The position numbers and the translations under genes were made by a program. A stretch of DNA of 64,000 nucleotides, taken from assembly GCF_900101475.1 (NCBI RefSeq), contig NZ_FMZV01000002.1:248001-312000 (forward strand), given 5' to 3'. Origin of the DNA: Ruegeria marina (lineage in GTDB: Bacteria; Pseudomonadota; Alphaproteobacteria; Rhodobacterales; Rhodobacteraceae). This document shows, one piece after another, positions 7,421-16,089 of this stretch. The notes beneath the pieces are model-generated. The model was given only the letters and a program-made list of their open reading frames with translations, was not told where the DNA came from and searched no databases. Positions within the stretch are counted from its first letter, which is position 1. Every line of letters begins with the position of its first letter.

Positions 7421-8275
7421 TCAAGCGGCCAAGGCCGTCCATGCGGCGATCAGCCCTTCGCGGGTCATCCGGGGCGCATCGGCTTCGATGGCAGGCGCCC
7501 CCTGGGCGGCCAGCGCATCGACATGCAGGCGGGGCATCACGCCCTCGCCCATCACGGCCAGTTGCTGGCCGAGCCAGAAAGGGCGCGTGGCCGCCAGTTC
7601 GGCCCCGATCAGCGTGCCGAGGATGCGCGCGCGCGCCATCTCGGGCGGCAACCCGTCGAGCGTGGCCGCGGCATGGGCGCTCCAGAGCCGCGCCAGCACC
7701 TGTTCGGGGCGGGACAGGCCATCGGCGACGGCCTCGGAAAAGGTGGCGCGGTCCAGTTCGGGAGTGGCCAGCCAGCGGCCCAGCATGGTTCCGGCACCCA
7801 GGGCCGAGACCAGCGCGCCCGACAGGAAGCTGCGGAAGCTGACGACTTCTCCGGCGCTGACATGGACCCAGCGGCTGGTCTCTCCGGTCAGGCAGATCAC
7901 CCCGTCCCAACCGGGGTTGAGTGCGAGGAACCCCGCGATGCGGGTCTCGTCGCCCTGCATCATGTCTGCGGGCAGTTCCTGCCGAAGCCCGGCCACCGCA
8001 TGAAAGGCAATGCGCGGATCACCGAGGTCGATCCGCCAGAGCCCGCCCGCGAGCGGCGTGCAGGGTATCGGGGCGCGAACCGGGCCGAGGGGACCGCAGG
8101 CCACGACCGGAACGCCCTGCCCCTGGTGCCGACCGGCGACCAGCGCCAGGGTCGCGGCCGGATCGGCCGGGCGCGGACCGTCGTCGACGGTTTCGTCCAG
8201 CACGTCGCGGCCGCGCATCACCCAGAGGCGGCGGCGCGTGGTTGTCCAGTCGAGGGCGATCCAGTCGCGGGTCAT
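7421..8275 (-). CDS. dgoK: 2-dehydro-3-deoxygalactonokinase (DgoK family)
   Basis: This 284-residue kinase of the DgoK family phosphorylates 2-keto-3-deoxygalactonate in galactonate or galactose (De Ley-Doudoroff) catabolism. The N-terminal strand W-I-A-L-D-W-T-T-T-R is the phosphate-binding start of this ASKHA-fold family. The core has GDETRIAG, ICLTGETSRW and SFRSFLSG, all family landmarks. The usual partner aldolase (DgoA) is not adjacent, which is unusual. The gene may instead serve another sugar acid, or work with a distant aldolase. Start ATG 8273-8275. Confidence 0.82.
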   Translation of the reverse strand: MTRDWIALDWTTTRRRLWVMRGRDVLDETVDDGPRPADPAATLALVAGRHQGQGVPVVACGPLGPVRAPIPCTPLAGGLWRIDLGDPRIAFHAVAGLRQELPADMMQGDETRIAGFLALNPGWDGVICLTGETSRWVHVSAGEVVSFRSFLSGALVSALGAGTMLGRWLATPELDRATFSEAVADGLSRPEQVLARLWSAHAAATLDGLPPEMARARILGTLIGAELAATRPFWLGQQLAVMGEGVMPRLHVDALAAQGAPAIEADAPRMTREGLIAAWTALAA

Positions 8276-8283
8276 GGCGGTCT

Positions 8284-8315
8284 CCGGCTGCCTGACCCGC
8301 TCTTACGGCAGCCGG
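8284..8315. terminator. Hairpin between the outer-membrane protein gene and dgoK
   Basis: CCGGCTGCC and GGCAGCCGG form a 9-bp perfect stem with a 14-nt loop, within the 59-bp gap after the barrel gene stop. It probably ends or attenuates the phosphonate-unit transcript before dgoK. No T tract is present. Confidence 0.45.
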
Positions 8316-8334
8316 GCCGAAAGGCCAAGCGGTG

Positions 8335-9075
8335 TCAGAACCGGTAGGTGTCGCCGAAGACGGGGCCGGACTGGGTGAAGGAGAATTCGTTGCCGCTGGA
8401 GAGGGTATGATCGACCGAGAGATACCGGTAGCCGAACCGCAGCAGCCAGTTGTCGTTCAGCGCATAGTCGGCGGTCAGCAGCGCCTGCCAGCTTTCGCTG
8501 TCGCTCTGGAAGCCACCATAGTCGAAGAAAGCGGTGCCGCGCCAGCGGTCGGACAGGGCGACCTGCGCCCGGATGCCGATCACTGGATCGATCCAGTTGT
8601 CATCGGCCACCACGGTGCGGCCCGGCAGGGTGCCAGGCAGCGCGGTCAGCGTGGTGCTGGTGTCGAACCAGCGCAGGCCGGCGGCCAGGTCGACGGCGAC
8701 ATCCGGGGTTTCGTGCACGCGGTAGGCGGCATAGGCGTTCAGCACCTGCGTCTTGGCCCTGGTGTTGATACCCGACAATGCCCCACCCGGCGTCGGATTG
8801 CCGAAGGAAAGGTCGGTCAGCATGTAATCGGCAAGAAAGCTCCACTGGCCGTTGCTGGCCCCGAACGCCCCCATGAAGGCAAAGTCGAGATTATCGAGCG
8901 CGTCCTTGAAGCTGAGCGTGCCCTCAATGGTGCCGGTTGGGGTGGTGACACCCGTCTCGGTCTCGGCGGTGAAGAGATAGACGGTCGCCTCGTACTGCCA
9001 GGCGGATTGCTGGGCGGCCAGAGGGGACGCCGCCGCGAGTGCGAGAGCAAGAGAGGCAATGATCTGGGTTTTCAT
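8335..9075 (-). CDS. Outer-membrane beta-barrel protein
   Basis: This 246-residue protein starts at its own ATG 9073-9075, with GAGGAG 6 nt upstream and a clear signal peptide (MKTQIIASLALALAAASPLAAQ, cut near residue 21). The mature part alternates aromatic and polar residues as in transmembrane strands and ends in YRF, the C-terminal phenylalanine recognised by the BAM machinery. It is probably a small porin or structural barrel. It is last in the phosphonate transport unit, which suggests it could help phosphonates cross the outer membrane; that link is inferred from position. As printed, the upstream acetyltransferase frame runs straight into it. Confidence 0.8.
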   Translation of the reverse strand: MKTQIIASLALALAAASPLAAQQSAWQYEATVYLFTAETETGVTTPTGTIEGTLSFKDALDNLDFAFMGAFGASNGQWSFLADYMLTDLSFGNPTPGGALSGINTRAKTQVLNAYAAYRVHETPDVAVDLAAGLRWFDTSTTLTALPGTLPGRTVVADDNWIDPVIGIRAQVALSDRWRGTAFFDYGGFQSDSESWQALLTADYALNDNWLLRFGYRYLSVDHTLSSGNEFSFTQSGPVFGDTYRF

Positions 9076-9194
9076 GGCGTGCTCCTCGGAACAGGATATG
9101 AATGCATTCCAAGCGTCACATATGAAACCTCGCGGAGCAAGCGACAGTGAGGCCAACCGCACCGGGACAGGCATCAAATTGCCCGAGGCATCAT

Positions 9195-9804
9195 TCATTT
9201 TTTCGAGGAACGCCTCGGCGCGCAGGCTGCGGAAATCCGGCAGGGCGGCGCGCAGGCGGGCATGGTCCCAGTCCCACCAGGCCAGCGCCATCATCCGCTC
9301 GGCCACACCCTCGGGGTAGCGGCGGCGGATCAGCCGGGCGGTATTGCCACCGACGATGGTATAAGGCGCGACATCCCTGGTCACGACGGTGCCCGAGGCG
9401 ATGACCGCGCCATGGCCGATGGTGACCTCGGGCTTGACGATCGCGGCATGGCCGATCCAGGTGTCATGCCCGATGGTTGCCGTGCGCGAGGCGCGATGGG
9501 CGAACCAGTCGGCATCGTGGTCGGCATCGTCCCAGTAATCGGCCGAGCGGTAGTGGAAATGGTGCAGCGACGCCTTTTCCATCGGGTGATCGGTGGCGCC
9601 GATGCGGGTGAAGCTGGCGATATTGGCAAACTTGCCGATCTGCGCATTGGCGATGTCGCAGGTGCGGTCGCAATAGCTGTAATCGCCCCAGACCGTGTTG
9701 GCCAGGCGGGTTCCGGCTCCGATCTCGACATAGGCGCCGAAGCGGCTGTCGGCGATCTGGCAGCCAGAGTGGACAAAGGGTGCATCGGCGGTCAGGCGGG
9801 CCAT
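9195..9804 (-). CDS. Phosphonate-associated hexapeptide acetyltransferase, stop lost at an A6 run
   Basis: A left-handed beta-helix (hexapeptide repeat) acyltransferase of about 202 residues, from ATG 9802-9804. Repeats of the form I-G-x-x-x-x-I-x-x-x-T run through residues 15-160, with the GHDTWIGHAAIV and GHGAVIASGTVV turns and GGNTARLIRRRYP near 180 typical of the xenobiotic/phosphonate acetyltransferase group found in phn operons. The homologous part ends at ...AEAFLEK. At that point six A's (positions 9198-9203 on the complement) keep the frame open. With five A's the next codon would be TGA (9195-9197). As printed, the frame instead continues for another 287 codons through the barrel gene, to 8335. 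This is either a sequencing/assembly indel, a real fusion, or a slippage site. Confidence 0.75.
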
Positions 9805-9825
9805 GGGGTCGGATCCTCGGAACAA

Positions 9826-11196
9826 TCAGGGCAGAAGGGCGGGCCTGGCTTTGACCGCGCCGGAGGATTTCCGCGGCTTGTCCGAGCCCCCCTTGATCAG
9901 CCTTGCCCGAAGCCATCCCGAAAGCCAGTCCATCAACATAACCATCACGACGATGAGCGCGATGTAATAGGCGACCTCTTCCCAATCCTTCTGGGTGATG
10001 ATCGCCTGGGTCAGCAAAAGGCCGATGCCGCCGCCGGTGATCGCGCCGATGATGGTGGCGCTGCGGGTGTTCGACTCGAGGAAATAGAGCATCTGGCTGA
10101 GCAGCACCGGAGTGATCTGCGGGATCACACCGAAGCGATGCCGCTGCGCCGCGTTGGCGCCGGTCGATTGCACGCCTTCGATCTGCTTGGCATCGACGTT
10201 TTCCAGCGCCTCGGAGAAGATCTTGCCGAAGGTGCCGCTGTCGGTGACGAGGATCGCCAGCGCGCCGGTCAGCGGGCCGGGGCCAAAGGCGCGGGCCAGT
10301 ACCACGGTCCAGATCAGCGCGTCGACCCCGCGCACGAAGTCGAAGACGCGGCGCACGGCAAAGCGGAACGGCGCCACCGGGTTGAAATTGCGCGCGGCGA
10401 GAAAAGCCAGCGGAAGGGCGAGCATGGCGGCGCCGAATGTCCCGAGAAAGGCCATCAGGATGGTTTCGCCGATGGCCCAGGCGACATCCTTGTGCCGCCA
10501 CATGGCGTTGTTCCAGAAATCGTGCCAGATCGCGTCGGCCTCGCCATTGGCTGCGCGGCGCAGCAGTTCGGCCGGGGATTGCCCGTGATAGGGGCTGTCG
10601 AGGGTGAACCAGAACAGTTCCCACCCGGAGAAGTAACGGAATACCTCGGCGCGGTTGCGGGTCACTGTCAGACGGCCCGCATCGGTGGTGACCGCAACGC
10701 GGTTCTTCGACATGTTGATCCAGTCCGGCACCGCGCCCGGCGGCAGGTCGGTGATCACGCCCTGTGTCCGGGTCGGGGTGGCGCGCAGGGTGCCATAGCC
10801 GGGGATGTCGTATTCCACCGTCTCGGGGCCGAAGCGGACCACGTGACCGTTTTCGAGGTCGATGACGGTGATTTCACCGAAGCTGACCCAATCGGGCCCG
10901 GTAGCATCGGGATATCTCCCCTTGCGCTCGCCCTCGATGGCCACCGAAACCTCGCCCGAGCGGTTGTCGCGGGCCACGTGGGTTTTGTAGCTGTAGCTGT
11001 CGGACACCAGCGTGCGGCCGTTTTCCCAATTGGCCCTGGCCGCGAGACCCGGCACGTCGAAGGCGAGGAAGACATAGACCAGATAGGTCAGCACAAGGGC
11101 CGGCAGGCCGAAATTCATCAGCCGTTTGCGGGCGAAGAGGCGGTCGGCCTGTACCTTGAGCGCGTCGGCGGACAGGTTGGTTGCAAAGGTGCTCAT
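9826..11196 (-). CDS. phnE: Phosphonate ABC transporter permease PhnE with large periplasmic insert
   Basis: This 456-residue inner-membrane permease has one membrane helix near residues 30-48, then about 190 residues of soluble sequence, then the normal BPD permease core with the EAA-like loop (ENVDAKQIEGVQSTGA) and further helices to about 435. Usual PhnE proteins have 260-290 residues; the extra length sits between the first helix and the core and is probably periplasmic. It overlaps phnE1 by 4 bp at its start, so the two are translationally coupled and form the heteromeric channel for PhnC/PhnD. The extended form is known in Rhodobacterales as PhnE2 (from memory). Confidence 0.88.
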   Translation of the reverse strand: MSTFATNLSADALKVQADRLFARKRLMNFGLPALVLTYLVYVFLAFDVPGLAARANWENGRTLVSDSYSYKTHVARDNRSGEVSVAIEGERKGRYPDATGPDWVSFGEITVIDLENGHVVRFGPETVEYDIPGYGTLRATPTRTQGVITDLPPGAVPDWINMSKNRVAVTTDAGRLTVTRNRAEVFRYFSGWELFWFTLDSPYHGQSPAELLRRAANGEADAIWHDFWNNAMWRHKDVAWAIGETILMAFLGTFGAAMLALPLAFLAARNFNPVAPFRFAVRRVFDFVRGVDALIWTVVLARAFGPGPLTGALAILVTDSGTFGKIFSEALENVDAKQIEGVQSTGANAAQRHRFGVIPQITPVLLSQMLYFLESNTRSATIIGAITGGGIGLLLTQAIITQKDWEEVAYYIALIVVMVMLMDWLSGWLRARLIKGGSDKPRKSSGAVKARPALLP

Positions 11197-12074
11197 GCCG
11201 TGGCCCCCGCTTTGGCGCCATGGGTCAGACGTTCACGCAGGCGGTCGGAAACCTGGTCGACGACCACGATGGCAGAGAAGAGAAGAAGGAAGATCGCCGC
11301 CGCCTCGTCATAGCGGCCCTGCCCCCATGACATCGCGTTGCGCAGTTCGTAGCCGATGCCGCCCGCCCCGACGAAACCGAGGATGGCGGAGGCGCGGATG
11401 TTGATCTCGAACCGCAAAAGCGCGTAGCTGACGAAATTCGGGCCCACCTGCGGGATTACCCCCAGGTACATCCGCTGCGCCCAGTTTGCGCCGACCGATT
11501 CCAGCCCCTCGACCGGTTTCAGCGAGGCGTTCTCGCTGACTTCGGAGAAGAGCTTGCCCAATGCGCCGGCGGTATGGATCGCGATGGCGATCATCGCAGG
11601 CACCGGGCCGCCGCCGAGGACGAAGATCAGCACCAGCGCGATGACGATCTCTGGCACCGCGCGGCAGATATCGGCGATGCGGCGGAAGAGCGGGATCAGG
11701 CGCGGCCAGTAGGCCAGCCCGCGCGTCGACAAGAGCGCAAGGACCGTGCCGGCGAGAGTGCCTGCAAGGGTGGCGGCGGCGGCGATGTTCAGCGTCTCGA
11801 CCAGCGCGGGCAGGAAATGCAGCAGGTGGCCGGGCAGTTGCGCCGATTTCTCCAGCGCCTCGGCCAGCACCTCGGCCGGATAGTCGAAGACATGGGTCCA
11901 GCCTTCGGCAAAGCTGCCCGCGTTGCGGCTGTCGGCGGTACGGAACCCCGCCGCCATCAGCGCCACGAAAAGGATCAGGAGAATGCCGCCATAGACCCGT
12001 TTGCGTCGTGTCAGCGCGATGTATTCATCGTGGACGCGGGTGATATCCGTCACTCCGCCGGTCAGGTCTGTCAT
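11193..12074 (-). CDS. phnE: Phosphonate ABC transporter permease PhnE
   Basis: This is a 293-residue inner-membrane permease. The first helix is at about residues 32-50, and the EAA loop motif is visible as E-N-A-S-L-K-P-V-E-G-L-E-S-V-G-A near residue 185. GAGGIGYELR and the final helix follow. It imports phosphonates with PhnE2 using PhnC ATP hydrolysis and substrate from PhnD. It lies 64 bp after phnD, separated by a stable hairpin, and overlaps phnE2 by 4 bp (ATGA type). Length is normal for the family. Confidence 0.9.
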   Translation of the reverse strand: MTDLTGGVTDITRVHDEYIALTRRKRVYGGILLILFVALMAAGFRTADSRNAGSFAEGWTHVFDYPAEVLAEALEKSAQLPGHLLHFLPALVETLNIAAAATLAGTLAGTVLALLSTRGLAYWPRLIPLFRRIADICRAVPEIVIALVLIFVLGGGPVPAMIAIAIHTAGALGKLFSEVSENASLKPVEGLESVGANWAQRMYLGVIPQVGPNFVSYALLRFEINIRASAILGFVGAGGIGYELRNAMSWGQGRYDEAAAIFLLLFSAIVVVDQVSDRLRERLTHGAKAGATA

Positions 12075-12095
12075 GGAATGCTCCCGATTGAGGAA

Positions 12096-12120
12096 CGGGG
12101 CCCGCGCGTCGCGGGCCCCG
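12096..12120. terminator. GC-rich hairpin between phnD and phnE1
   Basis: CGGGGCCCGCG and CGCGGGCCCCG give an 11-bp perfect stem with loop CGT. It sits immediately 3' of phnD in the transcript. In ABC operons such a hairpin usually protects the binding-protein message or partly stops transcription, so PhnD is made in excess over the permeases. No T tract follows. Confidence 0.6.
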
Positions 12121-12138
12121 CCATCCGGTGGGACCGGA

Positions 12139-13041
12139 TCAGTTGGACTTCAGCTTGCGCGCCTCGATGATCGACAGGTAGGCGTCGTGGGTGATCGGCT
12201 CGAACCCCTTGGCCTCGCCTGCGGCGACGTTGTAGAAACAGTCCTTGTCCTTGTCGGCGAGCCCGGCCATCAGGGTTGTCATGGTGGCCTTGACCTCGGC
12301 CGGCAGGGCGGTGCGCAGCACGACGGGGCCTTCGGGAATCGGCTTGGAACGCCAGATCGCGACCAGGTCGTTCATGTCGACGAGACCCGCGTCAACCGCC
12401 TTGCGCAGGGCGCCCGAGTTGTAGCCGTCTTCCCAGTTGCCCAGACCGTCGGCCCAGGTCACGCCGCCGTCCACGTCGCCGTTGTTGACCGCGACGATGG
12501 TCTGCTCGTGGCCGCCGGTGAACACGACCTCGCCGAAATAGTCGCCGTTGTTCATGGTCGAGCCGGTGGTCTCGGGGATCTCGATCGAAGGGATCAGGTA
12601 GCCGCTCGTGGAGTTCGGATCGCCGAAGCCGAATTTCTTGCCCTTCATGTCCTCGAGCGAGACGATGCCGGCATCCTTGCGGGCGAAACCGATCGAGTAA
12701 TAACCGTAGCTGCCATCGTTGTTGACCTTGACCAGCACCGGCTCGACCGCGGTCGCATCGCTGAGGAAGGTCTTGGCATAGGCCGAGGCGCCCAGCCACG
12801 CCATGTCGATGGTGCCGCCCAGCAGGCCCTGGATCACGCCGTCATAATCGGCGGGGGCAAACAGCCTGGTTTCGACGCCCAGCACCTCTTCGGTGTACTG
12901 GCGCAGGCATTCGTTGCTGTTCAGGCGGTCCTGGGCGTTTTCGCCGCCGAGGATGCCGATGCGGAATTCGGTGATGTCGCCGGCCATGGCAGGCGCGGCA
13001 AGCGCGGTGGTGGCGGCGAGGATCGCAAGCAGGTTTTTCAT
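12139..13041 (-). CDS. phnD: Phosphonate-binding periplasmic protein
   Basis: This 300-residue periplasmic binding protein starts at ATG 13039-13041. Signal peptide: MKNLLAILAATTALAAPAMAG, cleavage near residue 20. The family features are the FRIGILGGEN start of the mature protein, the ligand-site segments DMAWLGASAY and FGFGDPNSTSGYL, and VTWADGLGNW. It captures alkylphosphonates (such as 2-aminoethylphosphonate) or phosphite for PhnC/E. The frame extending upstream to 13233 is a shadow. It lies 73 bp after phnC. Confidence 0.92.
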   Translation of the reverse strand: MKNLLAILAATTALAAPAMAGDITEFRIGILGGENAQDRLNSNECLRQYTEEVLGVETRLFAPADYDGVIQGLLGGTIDMAWLGASAYAKTFLSDATAVEPVLVKVNNDGSYGYYSIGFARKDAGIVSLEDMKGKKFGFGDPNSTSGYLIPSIEIPETTGSTMNNGDYFGEVVFTGGHEQTIVAVNNGDVDGGVTWADGLGNWEDGYNSGALRKAVDAGLVDMNDLVAIWRSKPIPEGPVVLRTALPAEVKATMTTLMAGLADKDKDCFYNVAAGEAKGFEPITHDAYLSIIEARKLKSN

Positions 13042-13114
13042 CTCATTAGCTCCATTTGGATTGACTTGGATTGAACCGACCCATCCCAAGGCCGGGATCG
13101 GGTTTGAACAGGTC

Positions 13115-13936
13115 TCAGACGGTCGCTTCGGCCTGGTAAATCGCATCCTGCGCGGCATCGAGCGTACCGATCTCCGTCGAGGTCGCGGCTTCGGAAAAGC
13201 TGGCGTCGGCGCCATAGATCTCGCGTGCGACACCGGTCGTCAGCTGTTCTGGCAGGCCGTCGAACACGATCCGCCCGTCGCGCATGCCGACCACCCTGTC
13301 ACAATAGCGGCGCGCGGTATCGAGCGTGTGCAGGTTGGCGATGACGGTACGGCCGTCCTCTTCGTGGATGCGGCGCAGGGACTGCATGACCACCTGCGCG
13401 TTCATCGGGTCGAGCGAGGCGATGGGCTCGTCTGCAAGGATGATCGTAGGATCCTGCATCAGGGCACGGGCGATCGCGACGCGCTGCTGCTGGCCGCCCG
13501 AAAGCGCCTCGGCCCGCTTGGCGGCATGCTCGGCAATGCCGAGCCGGTCGAGAATGTCGATGGCGCGATGGATGTCCCCGGTCGGGTAGAGGTTGAACAT
13601 CGTGGCCAGCGTCGAGCGGCGGTTCAACGTGCCATGCAGCACGTTCGAGACCACGTCCATACGCGGCACCAGGTTGAACTGCTGGAAGATCATCGCGCAT
13701 TGCGCCTGCCAGGCGCGTTTCTCGGACCCGCGCAGGCGGGTAATGTCGCGCCCCTCGAACAGGATGCGCCCCGCACTGGCATCGCTCAGCCGGTTTATCA
13801 TGCGCAGCAATGTGGACTTGCCCGCCCCGGACCGGCCGATGATGCCGATCATGCAGGGTTTATCCACCTCCAACGTTGCCGCGTCCACGGCGGTGTTTGC
13901 GCCAAAACGCTTGGTCAGTTTGTCAATTCGCAGCAC
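13115..13936 (-). CDS. phnC: Phosphonate ABC transporter ATP-binding protein
   Basis: This 273-residue ATPase has Walker [10 protein letters not shown] near residues 34-42, a Q-loop (IFQQFNLV), the signature LSGGQQQR, Walker [12 protein letters not shown], and the H-loop His in ANLHTLD. It energises phosphonate import with PhnE1/E2. It is the first gene of the leftward unit phnC-D-E1-E2-acetyltransferase-barrel. A Pho box lies 55 bp upstream of the ATG, so phosphate starvation should induce the unit through PhoB. No C-P lyase genes (phnG-N) occur in this window, so degradation enzymes must be elsewhere. Confidence 0.93.
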   Translation of the reverse strand: MLRIDKLTKRFGANTAVDAATLEVDKPCMIGIIGRSGAGKSTLLRMINRLSDASAGRILFEGRDITRLRGSEKRAWQAQCAMIFQQFNLVPRMDVVSNVLHGTLNRRSTLATMFNLYPTGDIHRAIDILDRLGIAEHAAKRAEALSGGQQQRVAIARALMQDPTIILADEPIASLDPMNAQVVMQSLRRIHEEDGRTVIANLHTLDTARRYCDRVVGMRDGRIVFDGLPEQLTTGVAREIYGADASFSEAATSTEIGTLDAAQDAIYQAEATV

Positions 13937-13990
13937 GTGCTTCCCCCGGTCTTGTAGGGGCAGGTGCTAGGGGGGGCAGGCAAAACCCAT

Positions 13991-14019
13991 GTGTCAGATG
14001 GGTGAAATTTTCATGACAG
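13991..14019 (-). promoter_or_regulatory. Pho box with three 11-bp direct repeats, upstream of phnC
   Basis: On the minus strand the 7-mers CTGTCAT, ATTTCAC and CTGACAC follow each other at exact 11-bp spacing, separated by GAAA and CCAT. This is the layout of PhoB-binding sites (CTGTCAT-N4 repeats). It lies 55 bp upstream of the phnC start. Confidence 0.8.
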
Positions 14020-14131
14020 CCGCAGCGACATGAGTAGGCGGACCTGGCCGGCCCGCGGCCTGCCTGACCCTATCCATCGGAAGCCGGAGCCTGTATAGGG
14101 CGGGCGACTCTGTTTCCATCGTGAGGCCACC

Positions 14132-14821
14132 ATGAGCTTTGACCGCAAGATCAAGATCGCCCCGTCGATCCTGTCCGCCGATTTCGCCAATTTCGGCGCC
14201 GAGATTCGCGCCATCGAGGCCGAGGGCGCCGATTGGGTGCATGTGGACGTGATGGACGGGCATTTCGTGCCGAACCTGACCTTCGGCCCGATGGCGGTGA
14301 AGGCGTTCCGCCCGCATGTGAAGACGGTGATGGATGTGCATCTGATGATCGCGCCGGTTGATCCCTATATCGACGCCTATGCAGATGCGGGCGCCGATGT
14401 GCTGACCGCCCATGTCGAGGCCGGGCCGCATATCCACCGCACGCTGCAGGCGATCCGGGGCGCGGGGATGAAGGCGGGCGCGGCGCTGAACCCCGGCACG
14501 CCGGCCGAGGCGGTGGCGCATCTGCTGGACCTCACTGATCTGATCTGCGTGATGACGGTGAACCCCGGGTTCGGCGGGCAGAAGTTCATCGACATGACCG
14601 CCAAGATCGCGCGCCTGCGCCAGATGATAGGCGATCGACCGGTGCATATCGAGATCGACGGTGGTGTGGACCCGAAGACCGCGCCGCTGGTGGCACGCGC
14701 GGGCGCCGATGTGCTGGTGGCGGGCTCGGCGGTGTTCCGGGGCGGTTCGGTCGACAAGCCGGAGGTCTATGGCCAGAACATCCGCGAGATCCGCGCCGCC
14801 GCCGAGGGCGTCTGGGCCTGA
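14132..14821 (+). CDS. rpe: Ribulose-phosphate 3-epimerase
   Basis: This 229-residue TIM-barrel enzyme interconverts ribulose-5-phosphate and xylulose-5-phosphate in the pentose phosphate and Calvin pathways. Family motifs: APSILSADFANFG at residues 10-22, the metal-binding VHVDVMDGHFVPN at about 36-48, DVHLMI near 70, VMTVNPGFGGQKF near 142 and EIDGGV near 178. The carboxylate/histidine metal ligands are all present. It is transcribed away from the phn unit, sharing the 195-bp intergenic region that holds the Pho box. A standard housekeeping gene of usual length. Confidence 0.95.
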   Translation: MSFDRKIKIAPSILSADFANFGAEIRAIEAEGADWVHVDVMDGHFVPNLTFGPMAVKAFRPHVKTVMDVHLMIAPVDPYIDAYADAGADVLTAHVEAGPHIHRTLQAIRGAGMKAGAALNPGTPAEAVAHLLDLTDLICVMTVNPGFGGQKFIDMTAKIARLRQMIGDRPVHIEIDGGVDPKTAPLVARAGADVLVAGSAVFRGGSVDKPEVYGQNIREIRAAAEGVWA

Positions 14822-14859
14822 CACATGCAGGCGGGCGGGCGCTCCCGCCCAAGGTACAT

Positions 14860-15075
14860 TCAGAACCGCTCGGGGAACATCAGCATCGCGGATTCGATGT
14901 CGTAGGTACTGGCAAATGCCTCCGGCGACCGGGTGAGCATCTCGTTTATGAACTCTCTGCGGTTGCGCAGTGACGTTTCTTCCGATTCCGTCGGCTGAAC
15001 TGCCTTTGCTTTTTTCGCGAACAGGCTTTGGAGCGGGTTGCGCAGAATGGGGAATGGCAGGCTGAGCGTGAACAT
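14860..15075 (-). CDS. Small conserved hypothetical protein
   Basis: This is a 71-residue protein, starting MFTLSLPFPILRN. The N-terminal third is hydrophobic with an F-P-x-P pattern, the middle is lysine-rich (KKAKAV), and the C-terminus ends in a helix and LMFPERF. Coding character is good and it starts 93 bp from the divergent LysR gene, which may control it. No function is recognised. Small proteins of this size beside regulators are common in this family. Confidence 0.6.
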   Translation of the reverse strand: MFTLSLPFPILRNPLQSLFAKKAKAVQPTESEETSLRNRREFINEMLTRSPEAFASTYDIESAMLMFPERF

Positions 15076-15141
15076 TTTCCTGGACCTTTCGTGGCAGAAG
15101 ACAGGGACAGGTTAGCGCGGCCCAACCCGCGCTGGTATCGG

Positions 15142-15155
15142 GCACGATTTTGTGC
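15142..15155. promoter_or_regulatory. GCAC-N6-GTGC inverted repeat, possible LysR-type operator
   Basis: A short dyad, GCAC-GATTTT-GTGC, lies 12 bp upstream of the lysR-type gene, in its 92-bp shared divergent region. Its size and position suit autoregulation. It is short, so chance occurrence is quite possible. Confidence 0.35.
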
Positions 15156-15167
15156 TGCTCTACAAAT

Positions 15168-16055
15168 ATGAAGAGCGATTTGCGGGACTGGTCGAATCTG
15201 GCTGTCTTCCTTGCCGTCATGCGGCAAGGGTCGACCCTTGCCGCCGCAAGCCTTCTGGGCCTGTCGCAGCCTACGGTGGCCCGGCGCATCGAAGTGCTCG
15301 AACACGAAACGGGACTGACGCTGTTCGAACGCGACACGCGCGGGTTTCATCCCACCGCTGCCGCCCGAACCCTGCTGCCCCGCGCCGAGGCGGTCGAGAC
15401 CGCGATCAACGCATTCTCGGCCAGCGCCCGCGAGATCGGCCTCCCCGGCACCATCCGGGTCACCGCCTTTGGCGGCAACTTCTCTGCCCGCGCACAGGAG
15501 ATCTTCAGCGCCTTCTCGCTGTCTCATCCCGAGGTCAGCTTCGAGTTCCTGCCGGATGTCCGGGTGCTGGACCTCAAGGCGGGTGAGGCCGATATCGCGC
15601 TGCGTCTGGCCATCAACCCGCCTGACCCGGACCTGATCTGCCGCCGGATCAGCACCGCGCACTGGGGCCTCTACGGCTCGCCCGCCTATGCCGACAGGTT
15701 CGGCCTGCCCGACTCGGTCGAGGCGTTGCGCGGACACAGGTTCATCGGCTACAGGCGCGAAGGGGTTCCGCCGCGCCTGCATGACTGGCTGACGCGACAT
15801 GTCGCTCCCGACCAGATCGTGCGGACCTATTCGGAGGTCGATCTGGCCCATGCCGCGATCCGGGCCGGGCATGGGCTGGGGCTGATGAACCTGCGCCTTG
15901 TGGCGGACGATCCGGCCTATGTCCGCTGCTTCGGGCCGATCGAGGAATTGTCGCTGCCGCACCTGCTGCTGGTTTCGCCCCTTGCTTGGGCCCGGCCCGA
16001 AGTGAAGGCATTTGTTCGGCACTTCGCCCCGCGCTATGCCGCGCTTTACCGGTAG
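15168..16055 (+). CDS. LysR-family transcriptional regulator
   Basis: This 295-residue regulator uses ATG 15168; the frame opens slightly earlier. The N-terminal winged helix-turn-helix (residues about 9-60) contains FLAVMRQGSTLAAASLLGLSQPTVARRIEVLE and FERDTRG. The C-terminal effector-binding domain (about 85-290) has the usual GxxLRLA... and Y-G-S-P-A-Y patterns. The target is unknown. The divergent 71-residue gene is the closest candidate. Effector not predictable from sequence. Confidence 0.9.
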   Translation: MKSDLRDWSNLAVFLAVMRQGSTLAAASLLGLSQPTVARRIEVLEHETGLTLFERDTRGFHPTAAARTLLPRAEAVETAINAFSASAREIGLPGTIRVTAFGGNFSARAQEIFSAFSLSHPEVSFEFLPDVRVLDLKAGEADIALRLAINPPDPDLICRRISTAHWGLYGSPAYADRFGLPDSVEALRGHRFIGYRREGVPPRLHDWLTRHVAPDQIVRTYSEVDLAHAAIRAGHGLGLMNLRLVADDPAYVRCFGPIEELSLPHLLLVSPLAWARPEVKAFVRHFAPRYAALYR

Positions 16056-16089
16056 GAGCATTCCCCGCTCGCGCGTTTTGCTCGTACGG

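Noticed and set aside
9262-11313. 683-residue plus-strand open frame
   Set aside because: Antisense shadow of phnE2 and the acetyltransferase; Gly/Arg/His-rich with no domain pattern.
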